A stretch of DNA of 64,000 nt, taken from assembly GCF_018595675.2 (NCBI RefSeq), contig NZ_CP092333.1, positions 272,001 to 336,000 of the forward strand, read 5' to 3'. Of this stretch, positions 8,213-17,610 are shown piece after piece (within the stretch, counting starts at the first letter, position 1; every line of letters begins with the position of its first letter). This DNA is from Flavihumibacter fluvii (GTDB lineage: Bacteria; Bacteroidota; Bacteroidia; Chitinophagales; Chitinophagaceae). The notes below the pieces were generated by a model. That model saw only the letters and a list, made by a program, of their open reading frames with translations. It was not told the origin of the DNA and ran no database searches. The translations under genes and the position numbers were made by a program.

Positions 8213-9598
8213 TTACTCTTTAGCTGAAAGGTGTGAAGTCTGGTAATTGCCGAGCGGGCCAAAAAGGTCTGACCGGCGATCTTTTCGCCAAACACCTTTC
8301 CAGTCGCCACGGCCTGCATTGCCAATCCAGTTCCATGGCGGATTGAAATTTAAATCAATATTAGCAGTCAGCAGGCTGCCTTGTTTATTGCTTTCCTGGA
8401 GAATGTTTCCAGCAGGATCTATGATCATGCTATATCCGTCAAATATGGCGCTGATAAAATAAACACCATTATCTACGGCGCGGCTGCGGGCCAGGATTCG
8501 GGTAATATCACCATTATTGCCGCGAATATCGCCCCAAATGGGACAGAACAAGATTTCAGCACCTTGTAATGCCATTGCCCTGGACACTTCAGGGAACGCG
8601 TAATCCCAGCAGATCAGCATTCCGATTTTGCCGAAGACAGTATTGAATACCGGTAATGAATTCCCAGGAACAGCACCTTGTTCTGCCTCACTATCGGGTA
8701 ATTGCACTTTTTTATAAACTTCCTGGATTTTTCCATCCGGGTTATAAAGAACAGCCACATTATTTAAGGTATCACCGATCCAGCTGTACAGGCCCGAAAT
8801 GATATACATACCATACTGCTTGGCTTTTTGGGCCATCATCACAGATGCGGGTCCATCCAAAGTATTTGCCGCAATTTTAGTCATACCGAGTCCGGTATTG
8901 CAGGTGACCCAACCTTCGGGCAGGCAGATAAACTGGCAATTGGATGTTCCTGCCCGGTCAATTAAATCAGCCATGATGGCCATATTTTTTTCTACGGTGG
9001 GGCCGGTTGGCCGGCAATACACGGTGGCCACCTTTACCTTTCGGGCCACAACTTCAGGGCAGGGTTCCAGAGAAATGTCATCCCACCAGATTGCGCCGGA
9101 ACTCCACCTGAATTCAAGCGATATTTCTGCAGTAGTTGCACCGGCAATGGCTTTGATTTTGCCTGCCGCCAATTTCCATCCATTAGACTCATCAGCTATA
9201 TTGTAGATATAGTTATATCCAAGGTTTTCAGTACCATTCAACCAGGTAATCTTGATCATGACGGATTTGTCAATGGAGTTCACCTGCTTCGCCATAAACC
9301 TGGCATTGAATTGGTAGGTTTGGTCACCCATAACAGTCACTGCCTGTACAGCGCGACCATGGCAATTTGGGTTGTTGCTTTCCATTTTAAGGCCATACTG
9401 TCCGGTATACCTGACTTTGTTATCAATACTTGTCCTGGGTTCCATGGTGAGCACCGGACCAGTAATGGTCCAGTTTTTTGGGGAGGTGGCAGATGCTTCA
9501 AAACCGGGATTTACAATAATATTACTGGCAATGGCAGATCCGCAGCAGAATAAGAAAGCACCCAAAAAAATCTGCAGGTTAAGAGATGATCTTTTCAT
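8213..9598 (-). CDS. Secreted nitrilase-superfamily amidohydrolase with N-terminal carbohydrate-binding-like domain
   Basis: 461 residues from the ATG at 9598 (MKRSSLNLQIFLGAFLFCCG...AIAS), a clear signal peptide; the longer 9643 start gives a non-secretory head. Residues 26-180 look like a CBM4/9- or CenC-type beta-sandwich: it begins NIIVNPGFEASATSPKNWTI and ends IWWDDISLEPC. Residues 186-455 are a carbon-nitrogen hydrolase with the catalytic triad E228 (CLPEGWV), K297 (VYKKVQLPD) and C330 (MLICWDYAFPE). This fold hydrolyses amides, N-carbamoyl groups or nitriles; the substrate cannot be read from sequence. Export plus a possible glycan- or surface-binding domain suggests action outside the inner membrane. 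It lies 3 nt ahead of prmC. Confidence 0.85.
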   Translation of the reverse strand: MKRSSLNLQIFLGAFLFCCGSAIASNIIVNPGFEASATSPKNWTITGPVLTMEPRTSIDNKVRYTGQYGLKMESNNPNCHGRAVQAVTVMGDQTYQFNARFMAKQVNSIDKSVMIKITWLNGTENLGYNYIYNIADESNGWKLAAGKIKAIAGATTAEISLEFRWSSGAIWWDDISLEPCPEVVARKVKVATVYCRPTGPTVEKNMAIMADLIDRAGTSNCQFICLPEGWVTCNTGLGMTKIAANTLDGPASVMMAQKAKQYGMYIISGLYSWIGDTLNNVAVLYNPDGKIQEVYKKVQLPDSEAEQGAVPGNSLPVFNTVFGKIGMLICWDYAFPEVSRAMALQGAEILFCPIWGDIRGNNGDITRILARSRAVDNGVYFISAIFDGYSMIIDPAGNILQESNKQGSLLTANIDLNFNPPWNWIGNAGRGDWKGVWRKDRRSDLFGPLGNYQTSHLSAKE

Positions 9599-9667
9599 TT
9601 TATTGGGCTTTAAGTAAAATATTGAATGGTATCTTTCAACCATACAATGATAGCGAAAAAACCACTG

Positions 9668-10510
9668 ATGACTGAATACCGGCCAATGACCCAGGTAGAC
9701 ATAGAAGCAGGCTTGGCATTATGTCGCGCTGCGAAATGGAATCAACTTGAGCGGGACTGGCAGTTTTTTTTAGAACATAGTCTATCGGGTTGTCTTGTTG
9801 CAGAGGAGGAAAATAAAGTAGTTGGGACTGTAGCGACCATCAGTTACCAGGATAATTTCGGTTGGATCGGTATGGTATTGGTGGATCCGGCAAACCGGCG
9901 TCAGGGTATTGGCATCCGTTTACTTAATGAAGCACTGAATATTCTGCAGGATAAGGAAACGATTAAACTGGATGCTACACCGTCAGGAAGGGAAGTGTAT
10001 CTAAAGCTGGGGTTCAAAGATGAATACAGGCTGGGGCGTATGCTTAGCAGCAGGGTATCAGGAACCGGGGAAAAAACAACGGCGAAGGCAATACAAAAAG
10101 AAGATCTTGCAGAATTGATAAAATTTGACAAAAAAATATTTGGGGCCGAAAGGAAATTATTATTGGAATGGATGTTTACCGGAGCGCCGGAATTTGCATT
10201 TATAGTTAAGGAGTATGGAGAGGTGGCAGGCTATTGCCTGGGCAGGCATGGATTTAATTTCAACCATATTGGTCCGGTTGTAGCAAAGAGATCAGATATT
10301 GCCAGGAACCTGGTTGTTGCCGCGCTGCAGAATAGTTTGGGGCAGGCAGTTATTCTTGATGTATTTCAACATGACAGAGATTGGGTATTATGGCTGGAAT
10401 CTTTAGGATTCACGGAACAACGGGATTTTATGAGGATGTTTCGCGGACCAAATCGTTTTCCCGGGATACCTAAAAAACAGTTTGCCATCCTCGGGCCTGA
10501 GTTCGGCTAA
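9668..10510 (+). CDS. GNAT family N-acetyltransferase with C-terminal acetyltransferase-like domain
   Basis: About 280 residues from the ATG at 9668 (MTEYRPMTQVDIEAGLALCR). Alternative ATGs are at 9626 and 9647. A near-consensus -7 element TATCTTTC at 9630-9637 would put the transcript start close to 9645, favouring 9668. The N-terminal half is a GNAT domain with the acetyl-CoA loop VDPANRRQGIGIRLL. The C-terminal half resembles the Acetyltransf_18/DUF1248 type, ending in MFRGPNRFPGIPKKQFAILG. The acceptor substrate is unknown. The gene is divergent from the nitrilase-fold gene. Confidence 0.85.
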   Translation: MTEYRPMTQVDIEAGLALCRAAKWNQLERDWQFFLEHSLSGCLVAEEENKVVGTVATISYQDNFGWIGMVLVDPANRRQGIGIRLLNEALNILQDKETIKLDATPSGREVYLKLGFKDEYRLGRMLSSRVSGTGEKTTAKAIQKEDLAELIKFDKKIFGAERKLLLEWMFTGAPEFAFIVKEYGEVAGYCLGRHGFNFNHIGPVVAKRSDIARNLVVAALQNSLGQAVILDVFQHDRDWVLWLESLGFTEQRDFMRMFRGPNRFPGIPKKQFAILGPEFG

Positions 10511-10540
10511 TGCAGTAAAATGAATGCATAAGGGATTGTT

Positions 10541-10548
10541 TATATTTG
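10541..10548 (+). promoter_or_regulatory. Bacteroidota -7 promoter element of the PPOX-family gene
   Basis: TATATTTG is a perfect TAnnTTTG match, with its last base 17 nt upstream of the ATG at 10565. This gives a short leader of about 10 nt. No TTG at a good -33 distance is seen. Confidence 0.45.
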
Positions 10549-10564
10549 GTCTAATAAAGAAAAT

Positions 10565-11128
10565 ATGGGAAAGTTTTTTGAGGCCATCCAACCTGCACAC
10601 AAAACATTCATCGAAAGACAGCATATCTTTTTTGTTGCCACAGCGCCATTAAGTGCAGGTGGAAGAGTGAATCTTTCGCCAAAAGGGTTGGACTGTTTCC
10701 GCGTATTGTCGGAAAGCCAGGTGGCTTATATGGACCTGATCAGCAGCGGCAATGAAACATCAGCGCATACTTTGGAAAATGGCCGGATAACATTTATGTT
10801 TTGTTCCTTTGAAGGGAAGCCGAATATTTTACGATTGTACGGAAAGGCAGAAACAGTATTGCCCGGCTCAGATGCATGGGCAATTTACGCACCGCAATTC
10901 AACATCTATCCCAGTACCCGCCAGATCATTTTGGCTAATATTGACCTGGTACAATCTTCCTGTGGTTTTGGGGTTCCTTTATTTGATTATGCAGGCGAGC
11001 GGGATATCCATTTTGAATGGGCAGAAAGGAAAGGAGCAGATGGGTTGGATCAATATATACGGGAAAAAAACCTGGTGAGCCTCGATGGCTTGCCAACCGT
11101 ATTGGGGAAACAGGGAAAGTACCAATAG
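10565..11128 (+). CDS. Pyridoxamine 5'-phosphate oxidase-family (split-barrel flavin) protein
   Basis: 187 residues starting MGKFFEAIQPAHKTFIERQH. Blocks such as HIFFVATAPLSAGGRVNLSPKG, FRVLSESQVAYMDLISSGNE and RITFMFCSFEGKPNILRLYG are typical of the Pput-type PNPOx/PPOX putative-oxidase group. These split-barrel proteins bind FMN, F420 or haem; the cofactor and substrate are not evident. It is probably not the vitamin B6 enzyme PdxH, because the C-terminal PdxH arginine-rich block is absent. It has its own promoter 54 nt after the GNAT gene. Confidence 0.85.
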   Translation: MGKFFEAIQPAHKTFIERQHIFFVATAPLSAGGRVNLSPKGLDCFRVLSESQVAYMDLISSGNETSAHTLENGRITFMFCSFEGKPNILRLYGKAETVLPGSDAWAIYAPQFNIYPSTRQIILANIDLVQSSCGFGVPLFDYAGERDIHFEWAERKGADGLDQYIREKNLVSLDGLPTVLGKQGKYQ

Positions 11129-11389
11129 CTTAAATGGGAAACCCATGAAAAAAATGGGGCTCCACCCTTCCCGGCAGCTTGAATTTATTACCCAACTATT
11201 CAGTAAATTCAGGAAACAACCTTTCTTATGGCTATCCAACCAAATACGCCAGCGATCCATCGATTGGTACTTTTCAGACCTGAAATGGAGCTGGTAAAGG
11301 CCTTTTATGGCGATACTATCGTTATTTCATTAATTCCTGGTTGCCGAGACCTGATCCAATCGGGATTGTACATGCAATAGTCAAGATAT
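11129..11389 (+). other. Intergenic stretch with no convincing gene
   Basis: These 261 nt separate the PPOX gene from the first histidine kinase. Two weak open frames occur: a 50-codon frame at 11228-11380 (begins MAIQPNTPAI, ends QSGLYMQ) stopping 9 nt before the kinase ATG, and another from an ATG at 11145 (begins MKKMGLHPSR). Neither resembles a family I know and neither has an obvious ribosome-binding site. The stretch may be a leader or contain gene debris. No hairpin plus T tract was seen. Confidence 0.3.
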
Positions 11390-13378
11390 ATGACATACAA
11401 TGACCTGCAGTACCAAATTGAATTACTGAATCAGGAGGCCTGGGATATCCGGGTGAATGATTCGGTAAAAGCTTTGCTTCTGTCGGAAGAGGCTATCAAT
11501 AAGTCACGCCCTATCAACTACGAAAAAGGGCTGGCAGAGGGGTTGAGGACATATGGTTTCTGCCTGATCAGGCAATCGCAACATGACAAGGCGATCAATT
11601 GCCTGAATGAAGCGCATTATTTATTTGAGCAGGCGGGTGATAAAAAAGGGCAATCCCATGTTTACGAATATTTTGGGATCATTGCCCGTAGCAGGGGTGA
11701 TTATAAATCGTCACTGGAACAGTTATATGCTACTTATCAATTGAGGCAATCCATCAGGGATGATGAAGGTGAGGCGCTGGCCCTTTACCACCTTGGGGTA
11801 ACTTACCGGTATATGGGCAACCTTGAAAAGGCGCTCGATTTTTTCCTGCAATGCCTGGATGTTGCGAAAAGAAGCAATAACTGGATACCGGAATCTTATT
11901 CCATCAATAATATTGGAACTATTTACCTGGAGTTGGGGAATCTAAGTGAAGCGTTGGCATTTATTCAGCAGAGTTTGGCCATTCGTGAATCGCAGGGAGA
12001 TGAGTGGGGCACGGCAGGTTGCCTTGACAACCTTGGCCGCATTTATTTTTTGATGGGAGATCACCATAAAGCCGGGGATTATTTTGCAAGTGCAAGTGCC
12101 ATTTCAGCCAGGGTCTCTGATAAGAAGGGCGAAGCTAATGCCTTGCTGCACCAGGCAGACCTGGAATTGGCCCTGGGAGATATTGAACAGGCTACTGTGA
12201 AGGCCAATAAATGCCTGGGTATAAGGAAGTGTATTGGTGATTTAAAAGGACAAGGAGAAGCACTTTTATTAGTGATAGACCTTAGCGATGACAACCAAAA
12301 ATTGCCCTTGCTGGAACAGGTAATGGATCTGGCCCTCGCAACTGGATCCCTTGACCTTCAGTATAAGGTCCATGGAAGGTATTACCAGTATTATAAAAAG
12401 CAATTACAGTTTGAAAAAGCCCTGACGCATTTTGAGATGTTTAACGAGGCTGAAAAGGAATTTCATTCACATTCACTGGGGCAGAAGATATTGAATTTAC
12501 AGATATCGCACCAGGTTGAGCAAAGCCAGAAAGAAGCAGAGATCTACCGGCTGAAGAATATTGAGTTGGCGAATGCGCTGGATGAATTGAAGGCCACACA
12601 GAAACAATTGATCCAATCAGAGAAGTTGGCTTCATTAGGTGAATTAACTGCAGGTATTGCGCACGAGATCCAGAATCCACTGAATTTTGTGAATAATTTT
12701 GCTGAAGTAAATCGTGAACTGACCGATGAGTTGATGCAGGAAGTGGAACAGCGTAATACTGCGGGAGTATATCAATTGGCAACTTTAATCAGGGAAAACC
12801 AGGCAAAGATTTTACATCACGGGCAACGCGCAGATGCTATTGTGAAATCAATGTTGCAGCATTCCCGGTTTAATACAGGTACCTGCGAACAGGTTGATAT
12901 TAATCAGTTATGTGATGAATATTTGCGGTTGGCTTTTCATGCCATCCGGTCAAAGTATACATCCTTTCACGCTTTACAGCAAGCTGACTATGACCTAAAC
13001 CTGGGAGCCATACCATTGGTTCGCCAGGAAATTGGGCGGGTATTGGTGAATCTTTTTAATAATGCATTTTATGCAATGATGGAAAAGGCCTCCTGCGCTA
13101 ATGACAGCACTGTTACATATACGCCCCTTTTATCCGTGAGCACAAAAAGAAAGGATTCCTCTATTGAAATACGGATCAAAGACAATGGCATAGGCATTCC
13201 TGAAAAATTCAGGGAAAAGATCTTTCAGCCATTTTTTACCACAAAACCGACAGGTCAGGGGGCTGGCCTTGGCCTGAGCTTAAGTTATGATATTGTGAAA
13301 GCACATGGTGGGGAACTAAAAGTTGAAGGGGAAGAAACGGCGGGAGCAACATTTATTATTGAATTGCCGGTACCGTAA
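11390..13378 (+). CDS. Cytoplasmic TPR-sensor histidine kinase
   Basis: 662 residues with no signal peptide and no membrane segment. Residues 40-360 are tetratricopeptide repeats (for example EGEALALYHLGVTYRYMGNL and ESYSINNIGTIYLELGNLSE). A coiled coil at about 370-410 leads into the phosphoacceptor helix SLGELTAGIAHEIQNPLNF with H425. The HATPase domain has the N box around NLFNNAFYAM (555-563), G1 DNGIGIP (598-604), F box FQPFFTTKP and G2 GQGAGLGLSLSYD. First of three adjacent kinases with nearly the same core, followed by a lone receiver at 17611. The TPR half should sense a protein or peptide in the cytoplasm; the ligand is unknown. Confidence 0.93.
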   Translation: MTYNDLQYQIELLNQEAWDIRVNDSVKALLLSEEAINKSRPINYEKGLAEGLRTYGFCLIRQSQHDKAINCLNEAHYLFEQAGDKKGQSHVYEYFGIIARSRGDYKSSLEQLYATYQLRQSIRDDEGEALALYHLGVTYRYMGNLEKALDFFLQCLDVAKRSNNWIPESYSINNIGTIYLELGNLSEALAFIQQSLAIRESQGDEWGTAGCLDNLGRIYFLMGDHHKAGDYFASASAISARVSDKKGEANALLHQADLELALGDIEQATVKANKCLGIRKCIGDLKGQGEALLLVIDLSDDNQKLPLLEQVMDLALATGSLDLQYKVHGRYYQYYKKQLQFEKALTHFEMFNEAEKEFHSHSLGQKILNLQISHQVEQSQKEAEIYRLKNIELANALDELKATQKQLIQSEKLASLGELTAGIAHEIQNPLNFVNNFAEVNRELTDELMQEVEQRNTAGVYQLATLIRENQAKILHHGQRADAIVKSMLQHSRFNTGTCEQVDINQLCDEYLRLAFHAIRSKYTSFHALQQADYDLNLGAIPLVRQEIGRVLVNLFNNAFYAMMEKASCANDSTVTYTPLLSVSTKRKDSSIEIRIKDNGIGIPEKFREKIFQPFFTTKPTGQGAGLGLSLSYDIVKAHGGELKVEGEETAGATFIIELPVP

Positions 13379-13412
13379 GAATTATTATTTCCAGGATGCC
13401 GGGGGTTTGATC

Positions 13413-15392
13413 ATGAAAAAATCACCAGGAAAAATGAAAAGGCTGAAACTTCTTTTGATTGCAATGTCTGTGTTTTGTGCTGCACAGGGACAGTATACTG
13501 AAACTGATAGTTTGAAAAAATTATTACCCAATGCAAAAGAAGATATTGGAAAGGTTGGGATCCTTGAAGGATTAAGCTATGCATATCTTGCAGCAAGTCC
13601 GGATACAGCCTTGCAATATGCCATGGATGGATTGGCGCTGGCCAGGAAAATAGGGGATAAGAATGGTGAAGCCATCTGCATTAACGCCTTGGGAAACGTT
13701 AATTTCCATGTAGGTGATTATGCAAAAGCCCTGGAGCAGTATCTGCAGGCCCTGCAAATGAAAGAACAGTTGAAATCCAAGCAGAACCTGGCTGTTTATT
13801 ACTATAATATTTCAAATGTTTACAATATGCTGGGTGACAGCACGCAGGCATTATATTATATATTCAAGACAATGAAAGCCGATGAAAAGGCCAGGGACAG
13901 CTCGGGAATTATGTTTGATCTGTATAGTTTATGCAATGCTTACCTGGGAATGGGGAAGGCCGATTCGGCATTGCATTATTTAGACCAGGCATTCGAGATT
14001 TGTAAGCGGTTGGATGATAGAAACATGATCGCTGCAATTATGATAAAATATGGGGATGTTTATGTGGTCCGGGATAACCCTGTGCAGGCTGCAAATTATT
14101 ATCACAGCAGTATCTCCTATGCCCGGGAGATTAATGATAACCAGGTGCTGTCCGAAAATTATTTGGCTTTGGCGCGAATATCTAGTCAACGTAAAAACGC
14201 AGATTCTTCCATTTATTATGCACGGAAGGCCCTGCATTTGGCCAGGGAGGCACCATTTCTGAATACCGTATTAGATGCGAGCAAATTCCTCGCAGGTGTA
14301 TTTAAGGAGCAAAAGAAATATGACAGTGCTTTTAAATACCTGGAATTGAGTATTGCAACAAAGGATAGTTTATTTAATGTTGAAAATGTAAGGAAGGTGC
14401 AGAACCTGAAATTGCAGGAACAGCAACGACAGCAGTCCATTGAAGCGGCAAAGGTTGAATACAGGAGTAAAGTGAAATTATACCTTGTCATTTTTGTATC
14501 ATTCATTTTTTTGCTGATCGCATTATTACTCTGGCGCAATAACAAGCAGAAACAGAAAGCATTTACCTTACTACAAGATCAAAAGACCAAGACTGACGAG
14601 GCTTTGCATGAACTTAAGTCCACACAGTCGCAATTGGTTTTGCGGGAAAAAATGGCCTCTCTTGGAGAGCTGACTGCAGGTATCGCACACGAAATCCAGA
14701 ATCCGTTGAACTTTATCAATAATTTTTCTGAAGTGAATAAGGAGTTGCTGGTGGAATTGAAAGTTGAGGTTGAAAAAGGTAACATGGCGGATGTAAAAGC
14801 TATTGCGCAGGACGTAAGTGATAATGAAGAAAAAATTAATCACCATGGAAAAAGGGCGGATGCCATTGTAAAAGGGATGCTTTTGCACAGTCGGGCCAGC
14901 ACTGGAACAAAGGAGTCAACAAATATTAATGGTTTGGCTGATGAATATTTCCGGCTTGCCTACCACGGACTAAGGGCAAAGGATAAATCGTTTAATGCAA
15001 AGCTTGAGACAGATTTTGACAGTTCTGTTGGAATGGTTGAAGTTATACCACAAGAAATCGGCAGGGTATTATTGAACCTGTACAATAATGCTTTTTATGC
15101 CGTGATGGAGAGAAAGAATGCCAGTGAAGGTGGGTTTGAGCCGGTGGTAAAGGTTTCAACAAAAAAGCGGAACCATGCCATTGAAATTAAGGTAAAGGAT
15201 AATGGTCCGGGGATTCCTGATCAATTCAGGGAAAAGATCTTCCAGCCATTTTTTACCACCAAACCTGCCGGCCAGGGAACTGGTCTGGGCCTGAGCCTGA
15301 GTTATGATATTGTGAAGGCCCATGGCGGTGAATTAACTGTAGAAAGCGCTCCTGGAATCGAAACGGTTTTCACCATACTATTACCCTGTTAG
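13413..15392 (+). CDS. Membrane-anchored periplasmic TPR-sensor histidine kinase
   Basis: 659 residues from the ATG at 13413; a second ATG at 13434 (MKRLKLLLIAMSVFCAAQGQ) would also give a signal peptide. Codons from 13323 overlap the previous kinase and are excluded. Residues 27-320 are TPR-like repeats placed in the periplasm, followed by a coiled coil, one membrane span (VKLYLVIFVSFIFLLIALLL, about 354-373) and the kinase: H426 in TAGIAHEIQNP, N box NLYNNAFYAV, G1 DNGPGIP, F box FQPFFTTKP and G2 GQGTGLGLSLSYD. The kinase core closely resembles the cores of both neighbouring genes while the sensor topology differs. Starts 34 nt after the first kinase stop and is followed by the third kinase after 2 nt. 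Confidence 0.93.
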   Translation: MKKSPGKMKRLKLLLIAMSVFCAAQGQYTETDSLKKLLPNAKEDIGKVGILEGLSYAYLAASPDTALQYAMDGLALARKIGDKNGEAICINALGNVNFHVGDYAKALEQYLQALQMKEQLKSKQNLAVYYYNISNVYNMLGDSTQALYYIFKTMKADEKARDSSGIMFDLYSLCNAYLGMGKADSALHYLDQAFEICKRLDDRNMIAAIMIKYGDVYVVRDNPVQAANYYHSSISYAREINDNQVLSENYLALARISSQRKNADSSIYYARKALHLAREAPFLNTVLDASKFLAGVFKEQKKYDSAFKYLELSIATKDSLFNVENVRKVQNLKLQEQQRQQSIEAAKVEYRSKVKLYLVIFVSFIFLLIALLLWRNNKQKQKAFTLLQDQKTKTDEALHELKSTQSQLVLREKMASLGELTAGIAHEIQNPLNFINNFSEVNKELLVELKVEVEKGNMADVKAIAQDVSDNEEKINHHGKRADAIVKGMLLHSRASTGTKESTNINGLADEYFRLAYHGLRAKDKSFNAKLETDFDSSVGMVEVIPQEIGRVLLNLYNNAFYAVMERKNASEGGFEPVVKVSTKKRNHAIEIKVKDNGPGIPDQFREKIFQPFFTTKPAGQGTGLGLSLSYDIVKAHGGELTVESAPGIETVFTILLPC

Positions 15393-15394
15393 CG

Positions 15395-17599
15395 ATGCAA
15401 CAAAAAAAACACCTCCTCCGGAAAATTCTTCTGGTCCTTGGTTGGCTGATACTGTCGTTAAGTAGTAGGGCCCAGGATGTCTTCCGGTTTACTGACCCAG
15501 TAAAAGAAAAAGGCCTCCTGCTGAATGAAAATTGGACGTACCATGCCGGTGACAAACCGGAATGGGCTGCACCGGAATATGACGATCAATCCTGGTCGCG
15601 TATAGATCCCACAAAAGATATCCATCAACTGCAAGAACTGGTGCCAGGCACAATCGGTTGGTTTCGTTTACGCTTCCAGGCTTCGGCTATAACTGGCAAC
15701 GAATTGGCGCTCGTGATGCAACAATCTGGCGCTTCCGAAATCTTCCTTGATGGAAAGTTGATTCACCAATTTGGCACGATCAGCACGGATGTTTCAAAAA
15801 TACGGGCATATGATCCATTGTTTAAACCGGTGTCATTCATCCTGCCGGACCGACAAACGCATGTATTGGCAATCCGTTACGTACTGCAACCATCCATCCA
15901 GTATACCACCATATTCGAGAGCCGGAATCCCGCTATTCAGATCAGGGTGTTTTACTTAAAAGATGCGGTGGACCTTTTCCAATACCATACCAGTTCCCTT
16001 GTAGGTTTCCTGTTGTATATTTCAGGCAGCTGTTTTTTGCTGGCAATATTACACTTTGCCTTTTTTCTCTATTACCCAAGTCAAAAGGGCAACCTGGCAT
16101 TCGCAGTGTATGCGATCGGTTTCCTGCTGTTTAATGTGATCCAGTTCAAATGGTATATGCATACCAACATTGTATCCCAAAAGATATGGATCGGCAACCT
16201 GGCAATGGATCTAAGGTTGGCTTTTAATATTTTTTTGTTAGCCGCCTTATACAATTTATTAGGCAGGCAACGGGACAGGCCGTTTTGGATACTTGTTGGA
16301 CTTTCAATATTATGTCTGTTCCTCAATGTTTGGCCATATGATATTGGCTGGAAGTTGGGTGGTGCGTCGATGGAAATAATTACAGGAGCCAGGATAACCC
16401 GGATTGCCTACCTGGCTGTACGCGAAAAGAAAAGGGGGGCGAGGATTATTTTCAGTGGAGCTATTTTGTTTTTTATCTTTTTCACCGTGTTTTTCTCCCT
16501 GATGTTCCTGGTCTCAAAGGAAGAATTCCTGATGAACTTACCCTTGCCAAGAATTATTTTATATGTGCTGTCTTTTTTGTGTATCCCGGTGGCCACCTCA
16601 ATTTTCCTGGGCTTGGATTTTGCGTTCGCAAACCGTACACTGAACCAGAAACTTCAGGAAGTGGAAGAGCTTTCAGCAAAGAGCATCCGGCAGGAAAAGG
16701 AAAAACAGGATATCCTGGCTGCGCAAAATGAAACCCTTGAAAAGCTGGTTACAGAACGTACAACTGCCTTATCCAAATCTTTACAGGATCTAAAGAACAC
16801 CCAGGTGCAATTGATCCAATCTGAAAAAATGGCCTCATTAGGCGAACTGACGGCAGGGATTGCCCACGAGATCCAGAACCCCCTGAATTTCGTGAATAAT
16901 TTCTCTGAAGTCAATAGTGAATTAATCTCAGAGATGAAACTGGAAATTGACCAGGAGAATTTAAGCGAAGCCAGAAGCCTTGCCGATATGATTTATAACA
17001 ATGAACAAAAAATTTGTTTTCATGGAAAACGGGCTGATGCAATTGTAAAAGGAATGTTGGAACACAGCCGGAAAAGCAACGGCCAGAAAGAGCCAGCCAG
17101 CATTAATGGCATCGTGGATGAATATATGCGGCTTGCCTATCACGGACTCAGGGCAAAGGATAAATCATTTAATGCCTCCTTGAAAACCGACCTCGACCCA
17201 AACCTTGGGCTGGTCAGCGTTGTACCGCAGGATATTGGCCGGGTAATCCTGAATCTACTGAACAATGCATTTCATGCAGTTAGCCAAAAGCAACGACAGT
17301 CAGGCATTGATTGTATTGATTTTGAACCGGTAGTGTCAGTAAGCACAAGGTTGGTCAAGGCCGGTGATCTTCAGGAAGCTGCTGAAATAGTCATTTCGGA
17401 TAACGGGATCGGCATACCTGAAAAAATAGTGGATAAAATCTTCCAGCCATTTTTTACTACAAAACCTGCCGGGGAGGGAACCGGATTAGGATTATCTTTA
17501 AGCTATGATATCATTACCAAAATCCATGGCGGCACATTGGTAGTTGAATCAGTCGAAGGCCATGGTTCCAGGTTTATCATTCAATTACCCATTGCATAA
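15395..17599 (+). CDS. 7TMR-DISM type sensor histidine kinase
   Basis: 734 residues with a signal peptide (KILLVLGWLILSLSSRAQ). The periplasmic jelly-roll domain at about 28-195 has the sugar-binding-like start WTYHAGDKPEWAAPEYDDQSW. Seven hydrophobic segments at about 200-415 (for example SLVGFLLYISGSCFLLAILHF) match the 7TMR-DISM module. A coiled coil leads to the kinase with H491 (TAGIAHEIQNP), N box NLLNNAFHAV, G1 DNGIGIP, F box FQPFFTTKP and G2 GEGTGLGLSLSYD. The ligand is probably a carbohydrate or other small molecule, by analogy only. It begins 2 nt after the second kinase and ends 11 nt before the receiver gene, so the four genes look co-transcribed. Confidence 0.93.
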   Translation: MQQKKHLLRKILLVLGWLILSLSSRAQDVFRFTDPVKEKGLLLNENWTYHAGDKPEWAAPEYDDQSWSRIDPTKDIHQLQELVPGTIGWFRLRFQASAITGNELALVMQQSGASEIFLDGKLIHQFGTISTDVSKIRAYDPLFKPVSFILPDRQTHVLAIRYVLQPSIQYTTIFESRNPAIQIRVFYLKDAVDLFQYHTSSLVGFLLYISGSCFLLAILHFAFFLYYPSQKGNLAFAVYAIGFLLFNVIQFKWYMHTNIVSQKIWIGNLAMDLRLAFNIFLLAALYNLLGRQRDRPFWILVGLSILCLFLNVWPYDIGWKLGGASMEIITGARITRIAYLAVREKKRGARIIFSGAILFFIFFTVFFSLMFLVSKEEFLMNLPLPRIILYVLSFLCIPVATSIFLGLDFAFANRTLNQKLQEVEELSAKSIRQEKEKQDILAAQNETLEKLVTERTTALSKSLQDLKNTQVQLIQSEKMASLGELTAGIAHEIQNPLNFVNNFSEVNSELISEMKLEIDQENLSEARSLADMIYNNEQKICFHGKRADAIVKGMLEHSRKSNGQKEPASINGIVDEYMRLAYHGLRAKDKSFNASLKTDLDPNLGLVSVVPQDIGRVILNLLNNAFHAVSQKQRQSGIDCIDFEPVVSVSTRLVKAGDLQEAAEIVISDNGIGIPEKIVDKIFQPFFTTKPAGEGTGLGLSLSYDIITKIHGGTLVVESVEGHGSRFIIQLPIA

Positions 17600-17610
17600 A
17601 TCATCAAAGT

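Noticed and set aside
11085-11297. 70-codon frame overlapping the end of the PPOX gene
   Set aside because: Starts inside a good gene in another frame and shows no domain.
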